A stretch of 64,000 bases of DNA from Massilia pinisoli (GCF_024753285.1 NZ_JANUGW010000028.1:20470-84469); one strand, 5' to 3'; shown: positions 8,828-18,757, counted from the first letter of the stretch. Made by a program: numbers and translations. The notes: generated by a model from the sequence alone, not told the origin.

Positions 8828-9232
8828 TCATCCGCCGCTTGCCGCCGCGCCGCTCAGCCGCGTCCCGATCCACCAGTAATTGCCTTGCGCATCCTGCACG
8901 CCGGCCGACCGGTCGCCGTACGGCAGGTCGCGCGGTGCCGCGAGGCTCGTCGCGCCCTGGTCCAGCGCGCGCGCATACACCTTATCGACGTCGTCCACGT
9001 ACACGTGCACGGACCCGATCGGCAGCTCGGCCCACGGCCTGAACCCGACCATCAGGACGGAATCGCCGATCCGGACTTCGGCGCGCCGGATCGCCCCGTC
9101 GGCGTCGGCCTGGCGCCGCAATTCGGTCGCGCCGAACGCATGCGCGAGGAAGTCGAGCAGCGCGCGCACGTCCTTCACGAGCAGGTACGGCGACACGGCA
9201 TTGTAGCCATCGGGTTTGTATCGATCGTTCAT
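8828..9232 (-). CDS. VOC family protein (glyoxalase/bleomycin resistance fold, PhnB-like)
   Basis: A 134-residue protein with two beta-alpha-beta-beta-beta modules. The N-terminal half reads YLLVKDVRALLDFLAHAFGA and the C-terminal half VHVYVDDVDKVYARALDQGA, ending in DAQGNYWWIG, which is the usual VOC pattern. Such proteins include antibiotic-resistance dioxygenase-fold and PhnB-like members; substrate cannot be assigned. The ATG at 9232 has a good AAGGAGAGA site. It converges on pqqE with a 10 bp gap and is probably unrelated to PQQ synthesis. Confidence 0.88.
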   Translation of the reverse strand: MNDRYKPDGYNAVSPYLLVKDVRALLDFLAHAFGATELRRQADADGAIRRAEVRIGDSVLMVGFRPWAELPIGSVHVYVDDVDKVYARALDQGATSLAAPRDLPYGDRSAGVQDAQGNYWWIGTRLSGAAASGG

Positions 9233-9540
9233 TGTCTCTCCTTATCGTTTTTATTGGACTCGACGATTGTGTCACATTCGTATGGACAGACGATGCCATT
9301 TCGGCAAAATGGACATGGCGTTCACGAAAAATGCCTCCTTGCCAAATCATTGCTTGGCTGCCTGATAAGAAACAAAACTTCCTGCTCGCGGAGTGTTGGG
9401 AAAACGCGCCAGAGTGTGAGTATTTGTTAGTTTTGCGCTTCGAATTATTGCTGCACATCAATTAATATGGAGTTGACCCGACACGACAATGCAGCGTGCG
9501 GGCGCCCTTCCCGACTCTCTCCACTTCTCAGGAGACCACT
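9233..9540. other. Intergenic region upstream of MCP 2
   Basis: About 308 bp between the divergent VOC gene and MCP 2. It is visibly AT-richer than the coding DNA around it and should hold both promoters. I found no convincing sigma-28 or sigma-70 pair, no riboswitch fold and no small gene with a ribosome site. Short open frames here lack support. Confidence 0.5.
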
Positions 9541-11331
9541 ATGTTCCAGCAAATGAAAGTCGGTACCCGACTCACTCTTGGCTTCCTGACCGTTGTCATG
9601 CTTGGCGCAATCGTCGCCGGCATCGCGATCTACAACTTGGCGCAAATGAACGAGCGCGCCAAGCTCATGTACCAACGCGAATTTTTGGGCATCTCTTACG
9701 TCAAGGATGCAAACCTCGGCCTCGTCTACATGGGCCGTGCGCTGCGCGGCGCCATGCTGGCGTCGAGCGACGAACAGCGCGACAAGATGCTGACCAGCGT
9801 CGACAAATTCAAGCGGATGATGCTGGAGAACCTCGACAAGGCCCGTCCGCTGTTCTACACGGACGACGGCAAGCGCACATTAGTCGAAGCCGACACGCAG
9901 GCACGCGAATTCGACGACCTGGCCGCCGAACTGATCAAGCGCTTGAAGGCAGAACCGCTGGAACAGCGGCGCGACTCCGTCGATTACCTGTTCAACACGT
10001 TCCTGCCGAAGGCGCAAGCGGTCGACGACAAGATGATGGCGCTGGCCAAATTCAAGGAACAACGTGCCGAGGAGATCAATGCGTACAACAAGGGCGAGTA
10101 CGAAAACAGCCGCGCCACGCTGCTCGTGCTCGTCGTTCTCAGCGCCCTGGCCGGCACCGGCTTCGGCGTGCTGATCACCCGTCGTCTCACGCGCCAGCTG
10201 GGCGGCGAACCGGCGTATGCGGCCGAAATCGCGGGCCTCATCGCCGACGGCGACCTGAGCACGGAAGTGCAGCTGCGCGCCAGCGACGAGACGAGCCTGC
10301 TGTTCGCGATGAAATCCATGCGCGACCGGCTCGCACGCATCGTCAGCGAAGTGCGCCAGGGCACGGATGCCATCGCGTCGGCCTCCGGCGAAATCGCGAG
10401 CGGTAACCTGGACCTGTCGTCGCGCACGGAACAACAAGCCAGCTCGCTCGAGGAGACGGCATCGTCGATGGAAGAGCTGACGTCGACCGTGAAGCAGAAC
10501 GCCGACAACGCGCGCCAGGCCAATATGCTGGCACAGACGGCCTCGACCGTGGCAGGACAAGGCGGCGACGTCGTCGCGCAGGTCGTGCAGACGATGGGCT
10601 CGATCAACGACTCGTCGAAGAAGATCGTGGACATCATCACCGTCATCGACGGCATCGCCTTCCAGACAAATATCCTCGCACTGAATGCGGCCGTCGAGGC
10701 GGCGCGCGCCGGCGAACAGGGACGCGGCTTTGCCGTCGTCGCGGGCGAAGTGCGCACGCTGGCCCAGCGCTCCGCAGCCGCGGCGAAAGAGATCAAGGCG
10801 CTGATCGGCGACTCCGTCGAGAAGGTCGCCACCGGCACCCGGCTCGTCGACAAGGCCGGCAGCACGATGCACGAGGTCGTCGAGAGCATCCAGCACGTGA
10901 CGGACATCATGGCCGAGATCAGCGCCGCCAGCCAGGAACAGACGAGCGGCATCGAGCAGATCAACCAGGCCATCAGCCAGATGGACAACGTCACGCAGCA
11001 GAACGCCGGCCTCGTCGAGGAAGCGGCGGCCGCATCGGAAGCGCTGCAGAACCAGGCGGCCAAGCTGGCGGAATTGGTCAGCATCTTCCACATCGACGAC
11101 CGCGGCGTCGGCGCTGCACCGTCGGCGCCGCCCGCTCCGCCCATGCCGCCTGCGCCCACGCGCGCCAAGGCGCCCGCACCCGCGGCGCACACCACACCCG
11201 CCCGTGCCACGCTCGCCGCGCCGGCCGCGAAACCGACCCTCGTGAAGCCCGTCATCAAGCCCGCCGTGAAGGCCGTCCCCGCGAAGCCCGTCCCCGCCAA
11301 AGCGGCCGCGGACGAGTGGGAAGAGTTCTGA
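9541..11331 (+). CDS. Methyl-accepting chemotaxis protein (MCP 2)
   Basis: A 596-residue chemoreceptor paralogous to the protein at 3684-5414. It has TM1 at about 11-31, a four-helix-bundle ligand domain, TM2 near 190-212, HAMP, and the signalling hairpin IAFQTNILALNAAVEAARAG. The C-terminal linker is long and made of Pro, Ala and Lys repeats, ending in DEWEEF, again like a CheR-tether. The start at 9541 is taken because CAGGAG lies just upstream and the N terminus MFQQMKVGTRLTLGF matches MCP 1; an upstream start at 9496 adds unrelated residues. The signalling half is almost identical to MCP 1, pointing to duplication or gene conversion. Confidence 0.95.
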   Translation: MFQQMKVGTRLTLGFLTVVMLGAIVAGIAIYNLAQMNERAKLMYQREFLGISYVKDANLGLVYMGRALRGAMLASSDEQRDKMLTSVDKFKRMMLENLDKARPLFYTDDGKRTLVEADTQAREFDDLAAELIKRLKAEPLEQRRDSVDYLFNTFLPKAQAVDDKMMALAKFKEQRAEEINAYNKGEYENSRATLLVLVVLSALAGTGFGVLITRRLTRQLGGEPAYAAEIAGLIADGDLSTEVQLRASDETSLLFAMKSMRDRLARIVSEVRQGTDAIASASGEIASGNLDLSSRTEQQASSLEETASSMEELTSTVKQNADNARQANMLAQTASTVAGQGGDVVAQVVQTMGSINDSSKKIVDIITVIDGIAFQTNILALNAAVEAARAGEQGRGFAVVAGEVRTLAQRSAAAAKEIKALIGDSVEKVATGTRLVDKAGSTMHEVVESIQHVTDIMAEISAASQEQTSGIEQINQAISQMDNVTQQNAGLVEEAAAASEALQNQAAKLAELVSIFHIDDRGVGAAPSAPPAPPMPPAPTRAKAPAPAAHTTPARATLAAPAAKPTLVKPVIKPAVKAVPAKPVPAKAAADEWEEF

Positions 11332-11358
11332 ACGTTCCGCCCGAGTCACGCCGTCCAC

Positions 11359-11390
11359 AACGCCCCCGCCCAGCCGGGGGCGTTCTTTTT
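11359..11390 (+). terminator. Rho-independent terminator after MCP 2
   Basis: A 10-bp stem, AACGCCCCCG paired with CGGGGGCGTT, with a 6-base loop, is followed by TTCTTTTT. It lies 28 bp after the MCP 2 stop. Confidence 0.9.
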
Positions 11391-11514
11391 CCGGCGCCGG
11401 GCTGCCGCGTCCTTGCATTCCCCAACACCTTTTTCACGTGGTAAATTGCTTCCTTTCACCGGCCGAGCCGACCCGGCAGGCCGCGTATTCACAAGCCACA
11501 AGCGAGAGGACGGA

Positions 11515-13572
11515 ATGAAATTAGGTATGCTGGCGCTGGCCGCAACCATGGCGGGCACGACGCTCGGCGCGGTCGCCGCACCGCGCGGATTCACGGTCGA
11601 AGATCTGGTGACGATGGAACGGGTGGGCAGCCCGGCGGTGTCGCCGGACGGGAGCCGCGTCGCCTACACGGTGCGCACGACCGACATGGGCAAGAACCGC
11701 GGTCACACCGACGTGTACGTCGTCGACCTGCGCGCCGCGAACCCGACCCCGCAACGGCTGACGTCGGACGCGGCCAGCAGCACGGATCCCGAGTGGTCGC
11801 CGAATGGTGACGCAATTTATTTTCTGTCGTCGCGCTCCGGTTCCGGCCAGGTGTGGCGCGTACCGGCGGTGGGCGGCGACGCGGTCCGCGTGACCGACTT
11901 GCCGCTCGACGTGGACGCATTCCGCGTGGCGCCGACCGGCGACCGCATGCTGCTCAGCATGGCCGTGTTCCGCGACTGCGCCGATCTCGCCTGCACAAAG
12001 GCGCGCCTGGACGCGAAAGAGAAGGACAAGGCCAGCGGCAAGATCTATGACCGCCTGTTCGTGCGCCATTGGGACACGTGGTCGGACGGCCGCAACAACG
12101 TGCTGTACGCGGCCCCGCTGGATGCGTCCGGCCGCGTGAACGGCGCGCCCATCAGCCTGTCGGGTTCGCTCGACGGCGACGTCCCGTCGAAACCGTTCGG
12201 CGACCGCGAGGAATTCCGCTTCAGCCCGGACGGCAAGACCGTCGTGTTCGCCGCCCGCATCGCGGGCAAGACCGAGGCGTGGTCCACCAACTTCGACCTG
12301 TATGCGGTCCCGGCCGCTGGCGGCACGCCGCGCAACCTGACGGCCGACAACCACGCCTGGGACACGAAGGGCGTGTTCTCGCCGGACGGCCGCACGCTCG
12401 CGTATCTCGCAATGTCGCGCCCGGGCTTCGAGGCCGACCGCTACCACATCGTGCTGCTCGACCTCGCCAGCGGCAAGAAGCGCAACGTGGCCGAAAGCTG
12501 GGACCGCTCGCCGGGCGGCCTGCAGTGGACGGCCGACGGCAAGACGCTCGTCGCGGACGCCGAGGACGTCGGCCAGCACCGCCTGTTCGCCATCGACGTG
12601 GCCAGCGACAAGGTGTCGCCGCTGACCGACAAGGGGTCGATCGGCGGCTTCGACGTGCGAGGCAACACGGTCGCCTACACGCAAACGAATCTCGCCTCCG
12701 GCGCGCAGCTGTTCGGCATGCGCCTCGGTGCGGACAAGCCCGTGCAGCTGACGCACGTGAACGAAGCCAAACTGGCCGATGTCCGCTGGGGCGAGTATGA
12801 GCAGTTCTCGTTCAAGGGCGCGAACGGCGACACGGTCTATGGCCACGTGATGAAGCCGTGGAATTACGAGCCCGGCAAATCGTACCCGATCGCCTTCCTC
12901 GTGCACGGCGGCCCGCAAGGCAGCTTCGGCAACGGCTGGAGCTACCGCTGGAATCCGCAGGTGTACGCCGGCGCAGGCTACGCAACCGTCTTCATCGACT
13001 TCCACGGCTCGACCGGCTACGGCCAGACGTTCACGGACGCCATCAGCGGCGACTGGGGCGGCAAGCCGCTCGAAGACTTGAAAAAGGGCCTGGCCGCGGC
13101 CGTGGCGAAATATTCCTGGATGGACCGCTCGCATGCGTGCGCGCTGGGCGCGTCGTATGGCGGCTACATGATGAACTGGATCGAGGGTAACTGGCCGGAC
13201 GGTTTCAAATGCATCGTCAACCACGACGGCGTGTTCGACACGCGCGGCATGGCCTATTCGACCGAGGAACAATGGTTCACGGACTGGGAAAACGGCGGCC
13301 CGTACTTCACCGTCCCGGAAAAGCATGAGCGCTTCAACCCCGTACTGCACGTGAACAAGTGGAAGACGCCGATGCTCGTCGTGCAGGGCGACCTCGATTT
13401 CCGCATCCCGACGGCGCAGGGCCTGTCCACGTTCACGGCGCTGCAACGCCGCGGCATCGAGAGCAAGCTGCTCGTGTTCCCGGACGAGAACCACTGGGTG
13501 CTGAAGCCGGCCAACTCCCTGCTGTGGCATCACACCATCATCGGATGGCTCGACCAGCACCTGAAACAGTAA
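11515..13572 (+). CDS. S9 family prolyl oligopeptidase-type peptidase (exported)
   Basis: A 685-residue protein with a signal peptide (MKLGMLALAATMAGTTLGAVAA), a beta-propeller with WD40-like repeats (several 'SPDG' motifs), and a C-terminal alpha/beta-hydrolase domain. The catalytic Ser547 is in GASYGGYM, with Asp628 in GDLDFRIP and His660 in ENHWVL. This is the arrangement of dipeptidyl-peptidase/acylaminoacyl-peptidase enzymes of subfamily S9C, so it probably cleaves short peptides in the periplasm. The start at 11515 was chosen for the signal peptide and the AGAGGA site; an upstream start at 11413 would bury it. It is preceded by a terminator and is likely monocistronic. Confidence 0.92.
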   Translation: MKLGMLALAATMAGTTLGAVAAPRGFTVEDLVTMERVGSPAVSPDGSRVAYTVRTTDMGKNRGHTDVYVVDLRAANPTPQRLTSDAASSTDPEWSPNGDAIYFLSSRSGSGQVWRVPAVGGDAVRVTDLPLDVDAFRVAPTGDRMLLSMAVFRDCADLACTKARLDAKEKDKASGKIYDRLFVRHWDTWSDGRNNVLYAAPLDASGRVNGAPISLSGSLDGDVPSKPFGDREEFRFSPDGKTVVFAARIAGKTEAWSTNFDLYAVPAAGGTPRNLTADNHAWDTKGVFSPDGRTLAYLAMSRPGFEADRYHIVLLDLASGKKRNVAESWDRSPGGLQWTADGKTLVADAEDVGQHRLFAIDVASDKVSPLTDKGSIGGFDVRGNTVAYTQTNLASGAQLFGMRLGADKPVQLTHVNEAKLADVRWGEYEQFSFKGANGDTVYGHVMKPWNYEPGKSYPIAFLVHGGPQGSFGNGWSYRWNPQVYAGAGYATVFIDFHGSTGYGQTFTDAISGDWGGKPLEDLKKGLAAAVAKYSWMDRSHACALGASYGGYMMNWIEGNWPDGFKCIVNHDGVFDTRGMAYSTEEQWFTDWENGGPYFTVPEKHERFNPVLHVNKWKTPMLVVQGDLDFRIPTAQGLSTFTALQRRGIESKLLVFPDENHWVLKPANSLLWHHTIIGWLDQHLKQ

Positions 13573-13659
13573 ATACGAACCTCCGCAGTCGCTCGTGGTG
13601 CTACTATTGCTGTGTCACAAGATCGTGAACTCGGTCTTGAGCACGGTTAAAGGAGCACC

Positions 13660-14376
13660 ATGAGCGAGCCGCAAACGGAACACGAACTCAAGCCCCAGGA
13701 ATTCGAATTCGAATCGATGCACCTGCAGGTGGGCGTACGCCTGCAATTCATCACGCACCGGACCTTGAAGCCCGTCCAGCATTTCTCGACGCTGATCGGC
13801 TGGCTGAAAGACGAATACCTGATCGTCAAGATCCCGATGGACAATGGCGCGCCGATCGCACTCGTCGAAGGCGAGCGCGTGACGATGCGCGTGTTCTCCG
13901 GCATCCATGTGTGCTCGTTCGCGTGCACCGTCGAACGCATATTCAACCGACCCGTGCTGTATGCCCACCTCTCGTTCCCGCGCTCGATCCAGGGTACGAG
14001 CCTGCGGACGGCGATCCGGGTCAAGGTCGACATCCCGGCGAAGATCGTCCCGGTGAATGGAACCGTCCCCGCCGCCGACTGCGTGTTGACGAACCTGAGC
14101 GTGAACGGCGCGCGCATCGAATCGCAGAAGAGCCTGCCTCAGGACGAGGACGAATTCGACCTGGAATTCGTCCTGCTCGCGCCGCCCAACAATCAGGAAG
14201 TGCGTGTCCGTACACGGTCGACCGTGCGCAATATCAGCGCGCTTTCCACGGGAACGGAACAGGCCGAAGGCTTTGCCTATGGCGTGCAGTTCTCGGGCCT
14301 CAATCCGGCGCACTACACGTTGCTGCAGAACCTGACGTATGAGGCGTTGCTGGCGGATCGGCAGAAGATCGTCTGA
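13660..14376 (+). CDS. PilZ domain protein, YcgR-like flagellar brake
   Basis: A 238-residue cytoplasmic protein with an N-terminal YcgR/PilZN-type beta domain (about 20-120) and a C-terminal PilZ domain. The c-di-GMP contact motifs are visible: RTAIR, matching RxxxR, and TNLSVNGARIES, matching (D/N)xSxxG. Proteins of this layout slow the flagellar motor or tune pilus function when c-di-GMP rises. The gene lies back to back with the pilin glycosyl-ligase gene: its stop and the other gene's stop directly abut. An AAAGGAG site supports the ATG at 13660. Confidence 0.9.
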   Translation: MSEPQTEHELKPQEFEFESMHLQVGVRLQFITHRTLKPVQHFSTLIGWLKDEYLIVKIPMDNGAPIALVEGERVTMRVFSGIHVCSFACTVERIFNRPVLYAHLSFPRSIQGTSLRTAIRVKVDIPAKIVPVNGTVPAADCVLTNLSVNGARIESQKSLPQDEDEFDLEFVLLAPPNNQEVRVRTRSTVRNISALSTGTEQAEGFAYGVQFSGLNPAHYTLLQNLTYEALLADRQKIV

Positions 14377-15843
14377 TCAAAAGTGGCCGGCTTTCCACAG
14401 GCGCGGCCATTGGTCACCGTTGTTGAGCGCCTGCTGGGCCGGCGTCAGTTCCTCGTTGCGCAGCTTCGCCAGCGCTTCCGGCCATGCGCCCGCAATCACG
14501 CCGGCCATCGCTGCGACGATGCATGCCATGCCCGCCAGGCGCCAGGCGCCGCTCGGCGCTGCCATTGGCATTGCCGGGATAACGGACCGCTGCCACCCGA
14601 TCGCACAGCCGAGATACAACGCGACGGCCAGCTGGCTCTGCGGCATCACGAAGACGCCGGACACGAGGCCGTCGACGAGGATCGCTATAGCGCCTGTCAC
14701 CAGTGCCGAAAAAATTGCCTGGCCGGGGGCATCGTCACGGCCGACGCGCGCGCCGGCCCGCAACAGGCCACGTACACCGGACGCGACAGCGATCAGCAGG
14801 CACAACAACGCCGGCACGCCCCATTCGGCGGCAACCTGCAGCACCCAGTCGTGCGGATGGGCGCCATTATTCCGCAGCTCGCTGTAATGCGCAAAATGCA
14901 GCGGGCCCGCGCCGAGCCACGGGTGCACTGCAATCAACTGGCTGGCTAGATGCCAGAGTGGCCAGCGCCCCGATGTCGGATCTGTGGCTGTGCGCTCGAC
15001 CGCAACCGAAAGGGAGTGCATGCCTTGGACACCGATCAGCGCAGGCACTAAGGCCAGGAACAGGAAATACGCGAGCACACCGAATGTGGCCGTCAGTATG
15101 ACCGACCGCAAGTACGGCCACGCGCGCTTCCGCGCCAGCAAGGCAACGGCAACGCAGCCGACCGCCATGCCCAGCAACGTGCCGCGGCCCATGGTCGCGA
15201 ACAGTGCCATCCACCAGTACGTCGTCACGACCAGCCAAAACCATCGGAGTTTCGACACCTTCGGCGTCAAGCAGCACAAAAGAATGAGTAAAGGCAGGGT
15301 CGACGTCTGCGCGTGATTGAAAAAGCGGATGTTGCTGAAGTTCGTCGTGAAGTCGTCGAGCGCCAGCGGAATGCCGAGGCTGAGCCCGGCGGCGTAGGCA
15401 ACGATGAACAGGAAAACGTAGGGCGCGCAGGCGAGTGCAAGTGCGCGGATGGCAGACAGGAACGACGCCTGGCCGTTGCGGGCGATCTCCTCGGCGATGG
15501 CGGAGGCCAGCACATATAGCAGAAAGAAATTCGCCACCTCGAACAGGGCGAAGCGCGGCGCAAATGCCAGCGCAGCACTGACGATGCCGAGAACGAAGAA
15601 CGCCGCCAGCGCGATGCCGGCGCTACCGCGAAACGCACCTGGCAACGTTCCGCCTCGATGCAGCAGGATGAAAGCGCCGCCGAACAACACTGTGCCGATC
15701 TCGACGAGACGCTGATGATCGTGCCCCGCCACCATCATGAAGTTGGCGAATATGGCCACACACAGCAGCGTCGCAAAACGCGCGTGCTGGCGCACTTGCA
15801 CGCTGAAGCCGTTCATCGGTGGATGGGTTTCTGTCGTCAGCAC
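14377..15843 (-). CDS. O-antigen ligase-like pilin O-oligosaccharyltransferase (TfpO/PglL type)
   Basis: A 488-residue multi-pass membrane protein with about a dozen hydrophobic helices and the large periplasmic loop of the Wzy/WaaL/PglL superfamily; the segment HPWLGAGPLHFAHY fits the conserved 'G.G' region of that loop. It is encoded just downstream of pilA. In Pseudomonas tfpO occupies the same position and transfers a glycan to the C-terminal serine of pilin, and this pilin also ends in serine. The frame starts with GTG at 15843, preceded by GAGGTC; an ATG at 15816 is the alternative. Ligase of another surface polymer cannot be excluded. Confidence 0.8.
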   Translation of the reverse strand: MLTTETHPPMNGFSVQVRQHARFATLLCVAIFANFMMVAGHDHQRLVEIGTVLFGGAFILLHRGGTLPGAFRGSAGIALAAFFVLGIVSAALAFAPRFALFEVANFFLLYVLASAIAEEIARNGQASFLSAIRALALACAPYVFLFIVAYAAGLSLGIPLALDDFTTNFSNIRFFNHAQTSTLPLLILLCCLTPKVSKLRWFWLVVTTYWWMALFATMGRGTLLGMAVGCVAVALLARKRAWPYLRSVILTATFGVLAYFLFLALVPALIGVQGMHSLSVAVERTATDPTSGRWPLWHLASQLIAVHPWLGAGPLHFAHYSELRNNGAHPHDWVLQVAAEWGVPALLCLLIAVASGVRGLLRAGARVGRDDAPGQAIFSALVTGAIAILVDGLVSGVFVMPQSQLAVALYLGCAIGWQRSVIPAMPMAAPSGAWRLAGMACIVAAMAGVIAGAWPEALAKLRNEELTPAQQALNNGDQWPRLWKAGHF

Positions 15844-15867
15844 GCTCGACCTCGTTCGATCAGCTAA

Positions 15868-15898
15868 TAAAAAAGCCGCCCAGCTTACACTGGGCGGC
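15868..15898 (-). terminator. Rho-independent terminator between pilA and the ligase gene
   Basis: On the minus strand a 9-bp stem, GCCGCCCAG paired with CTGGGCGGC, with a six-base loop is followed by a T-run. It lies downstream of pilA and upstream of the ligase, so the ligase would be expressed by read-through or its own promoter at a lower level than pilin. Confidence 0.9.
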
Positions 15899-15931
15899 CG
15901 TTTGACGCTACGTCCGTTGGATCAGGACAGA

Positions 15932-16369
15932 TTAGCTACCGGTGCAGCTCGTGCCAGCGATCTTCGGAATGTCGGCAGCGGCCAGGTTCGATTTGCACGA
16001 CCACGAACCGTCGGTGCCGCGGGTCAGCGTGATCTGCATGCCGTTGACGGTAGCCGGACCACCTTGGATCAGGCAGGTCAGGTTGTCGGCGCCAGCGCCG
16101 AATTTGCAGTTGGTCGTCGGGTTCGCTGCGGCTGCCAGACCAACTTGTTCCGGTGCCGAAATCGTTGCGCCCTCAGTCAGTTGGACATCGAAGCCGGTCT
16201 TACCAGCCGACACTTCAGCCAGTGCAGCCGTGAACTTCGACTTGGCGACGTAGTTCTGGTACGCCGGGATGGCCACAGCGGCCAGGATGCCGATAATCGC
16301 GACAACGATCATCAGTTCGATCAGGGTGAAGCCGGCTTGGGCTTTCTTGACGATTTTCGGTGCTTTCAT
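15932..16369 (-). CDS. pilA: Type IV pilin (major pilin PilA)
   Basis: A 145-residue prepilin. The 13-residue basic leader ends in glycine and is followed by FTLIELMIVVAIIGILAA, so PilD would cut before Phe14 and methylate it; mature Glu5 is present. The globular part has two cysteine pairs, the last in SWSCKSN and TSCTGS, forming the typical C-terminal disulfide loop. The final residue is serine. The start at 16369 has a GGAGAGA site; upstream in-frame codons lie in the promoter. Expression is expected to be sigma-54/PilR dependent. Twitching, adhesion and DNA uptake are the known roles of the family. Confidence 0.96.
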   Translation of the reverse strand: MKAPKIVKKAQAGFTLIELMIVVAIIGILAAVAIPAYQNYVAKSKFTAALAEVSAGKTGFDVQLTEGATISAPEQVGLAAAANPTTNCKFGAGADNLTCLIQGGPATVNGMQITLTRGTDGSWSCKSNLAAADIPKIAGTSCTGS

Positions 16370-16448
16370 GATGTCTCTCCAGGTTGGTACTGCAAAATTT
16401 AAAGGGCTGTTTCGTATCCGGTACTGCTTGCTTCTGCCCTTTCCTATA

Positions 16449-16464
16449 TGCAACCGGCGTGCCA
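16449..16464 (-). promoter_or_regulatory. Sigma-54 (RpoN) promoter of pilA
   Basis: On the minus strand the sequence reads TGGCAC, five bases, then TTGCA, an exact match to the -24/-12 consensus. Transcription would start near 16438, leaving a leader of about 68 bases before pilA. Confidence 0.93.
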
Positions 16465-16538
16465 GGTCATTTCCACACGGAATCGTTATCGCCGTGCTAA
16501 CAAATTGTGGTTTTTGGTGTATTTTTGGCCTTATTGCC

Positions 16539-16613
16539 TGACAATTTTTGTCACCGAACTTGGCGAAAATTGTCGGTTGGACGAATTTTGTTGAGCTATG
16601 ACAAAAAATTGTC
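16539..16613 (-). promoter_or_regulatory. Upstream activator sites of pilA, probable PilR-binding region
   Basis: Two palindromes, TGACAATTTTTGTCA at 16539-16553 and TGACAAAAAATTGTC at 16599-16613, lie 60 bp apart, with a further TTGTC half-site at 16570-16574. They are 75-165 bp upstream of the sigma-54 promoter, the normal place for an enhancer-binding protein. P. aeruginosa PilR is known to bind repeated TGTC motifs. Assignment to PilR is inference; pilSR is not in the window. Confidence 0.7.
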
Positions 16614-16635
16614 GCCCCGTCGTGCCAGCTGGACG

Positions 16636-16666
16636 AAAAAAAACGGGACGCCGCAGCGTCCCGTTT
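16636..16666 (-). terminator. Rho-independent terminator of sucCD
   Basis: An 11-bp perfect stem (AAACGGGACGC and its complement) with a four-base loop. On the minus strand it is followed by a run of T, 23 bp after the sucD stop. Confidence 0.93.
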
Positions 16667-16688
16667 CATTGGATGCGAATCCGGAGGA

Positions 16689-17570
16689 TTACAGCATCGC
16701 CTTCAGCAGACGAGCCATTTCCGACGGGTTCTTGGTAACCGTGATACCGCAGGCTTCCATGATTTCCAGCTTGGCTTGTGCCGTGTCGGCACCGCCCGAG
16801 ATCAGCGCGCCGGCGTGGCCCATGCGCTTGCCCGGCGGCGCGGTGACGCCGGCGATGAAGCCGACGACCGGCTTCTTCATGTTGTCCTTGATCCAATACG
16901 CGGCGTTCGCCTCGTCCGGGCCGCCGATCTCGCCGATCATGATGACGGCGTCCGTGTCCGGATCGTCGTTGAACATCTTCATCACGTCGATGTGCTTCAG
17001 ACCGTTGATCGGGTCGCCGCCGATGCCGACTGCCGACGACTGGCCCAGGCCCAGCGCGGTCAGCTGGCCGACGGCTTCATACGTCAGCGTGCCCGAACGC
17101 GACACGACGCCGATGCGGCCCTTGCGGTGGATGTGACCCGGCATGATGCCGATCTTGATCTCGTCCGGGGTGATCAGGCCCGGGCAGTTCGGGCCCAGCA
17201 GCAGGGTCTTCGAACCGGCCTTGGCCATGCGGTCCTTGACTTCCATCATGTCACGGACGGGGATGCCTTCCGTGATGCAGATTGCCAGGTCCAGCTCGGC
17301 TTCCACGGCTTCCCAGATGGCGGCGGCGGCGCCTGCCGGCGGGACGTAGATCACGGAGACGGTGGCGCCCGTTTCCTGCTTGGCTTCCTTGACGCTCGCG
17401 AAGATGGGGATGCCTTCGAAGTCTTCACCGGCTTTCTTCGGGTTCACGCCTGCCACGAAGGCTTCACGGCCGTTCGCGTAGTCGCGGCACATGCGCGTGT
17501 GGAATTGGCCGGTCTTGCCGGTGATGCCTTGGGTGATGACTTTGGTGTCTTTGTTAATCAGAATCGACAT
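16689..17570 (-). CDS. sucD: Succinate-CoA ligase subunit alpha
   Basis: The alpha subunit of succinyl-CoA synthetase carries the CoA site and the phosphohistidine that relays phosphate between succinyl-CoA and ADP/GDP in the TCA cycle. The 293-residue protein has the N-terminal Rossmann CoA-binding domain (ITQGITGKTGQFH) and the active-site histidine in GKRMGHAGALI. It follows sucC after 17 bp with a GAAGGAAA site, so the two are cotranscribed from sucC and end at the terminator at 16636-16666. Confidence 0.98.
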   Translation of the reverse strand: MSILINKDTKVITQGITGKTGQFHTRMCRDYANGREAFVAGVNPKKAGEDFEGIPIFASVKEAKQETGATVSVIYVPPAGAAAAIWEAVEAELDLAICITEGIPVRDMMEVKDRMAKAGSKTLLLGPNCPGLITPDEIKIGIMPGHIHRKGRIGVVSRSGTLTYEAVGQLTALGLGQSSAVGIGGDPINGLKHIDVMKMFNDDPDTDAVIMIGEIGGPDEANAAYWIKDNMKKPVVGFIAGVTAPPGKRMGHAGALISGGADTAQAKLEIMEACGITVTKNPSEMARLLKAML

Positions 17571-17587
17571 TTTATTTCCTTCGCGAA

Positions 17588-18757
<1,170 letters not shown>

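Noticed and set aside
11521..13560. 679-codon minus-strand frame covering the S9 peptidase gene
   Set aside because: Length is due to high GC at third codon positions; the plus-strand protein has signal peptide and catalytic triad.
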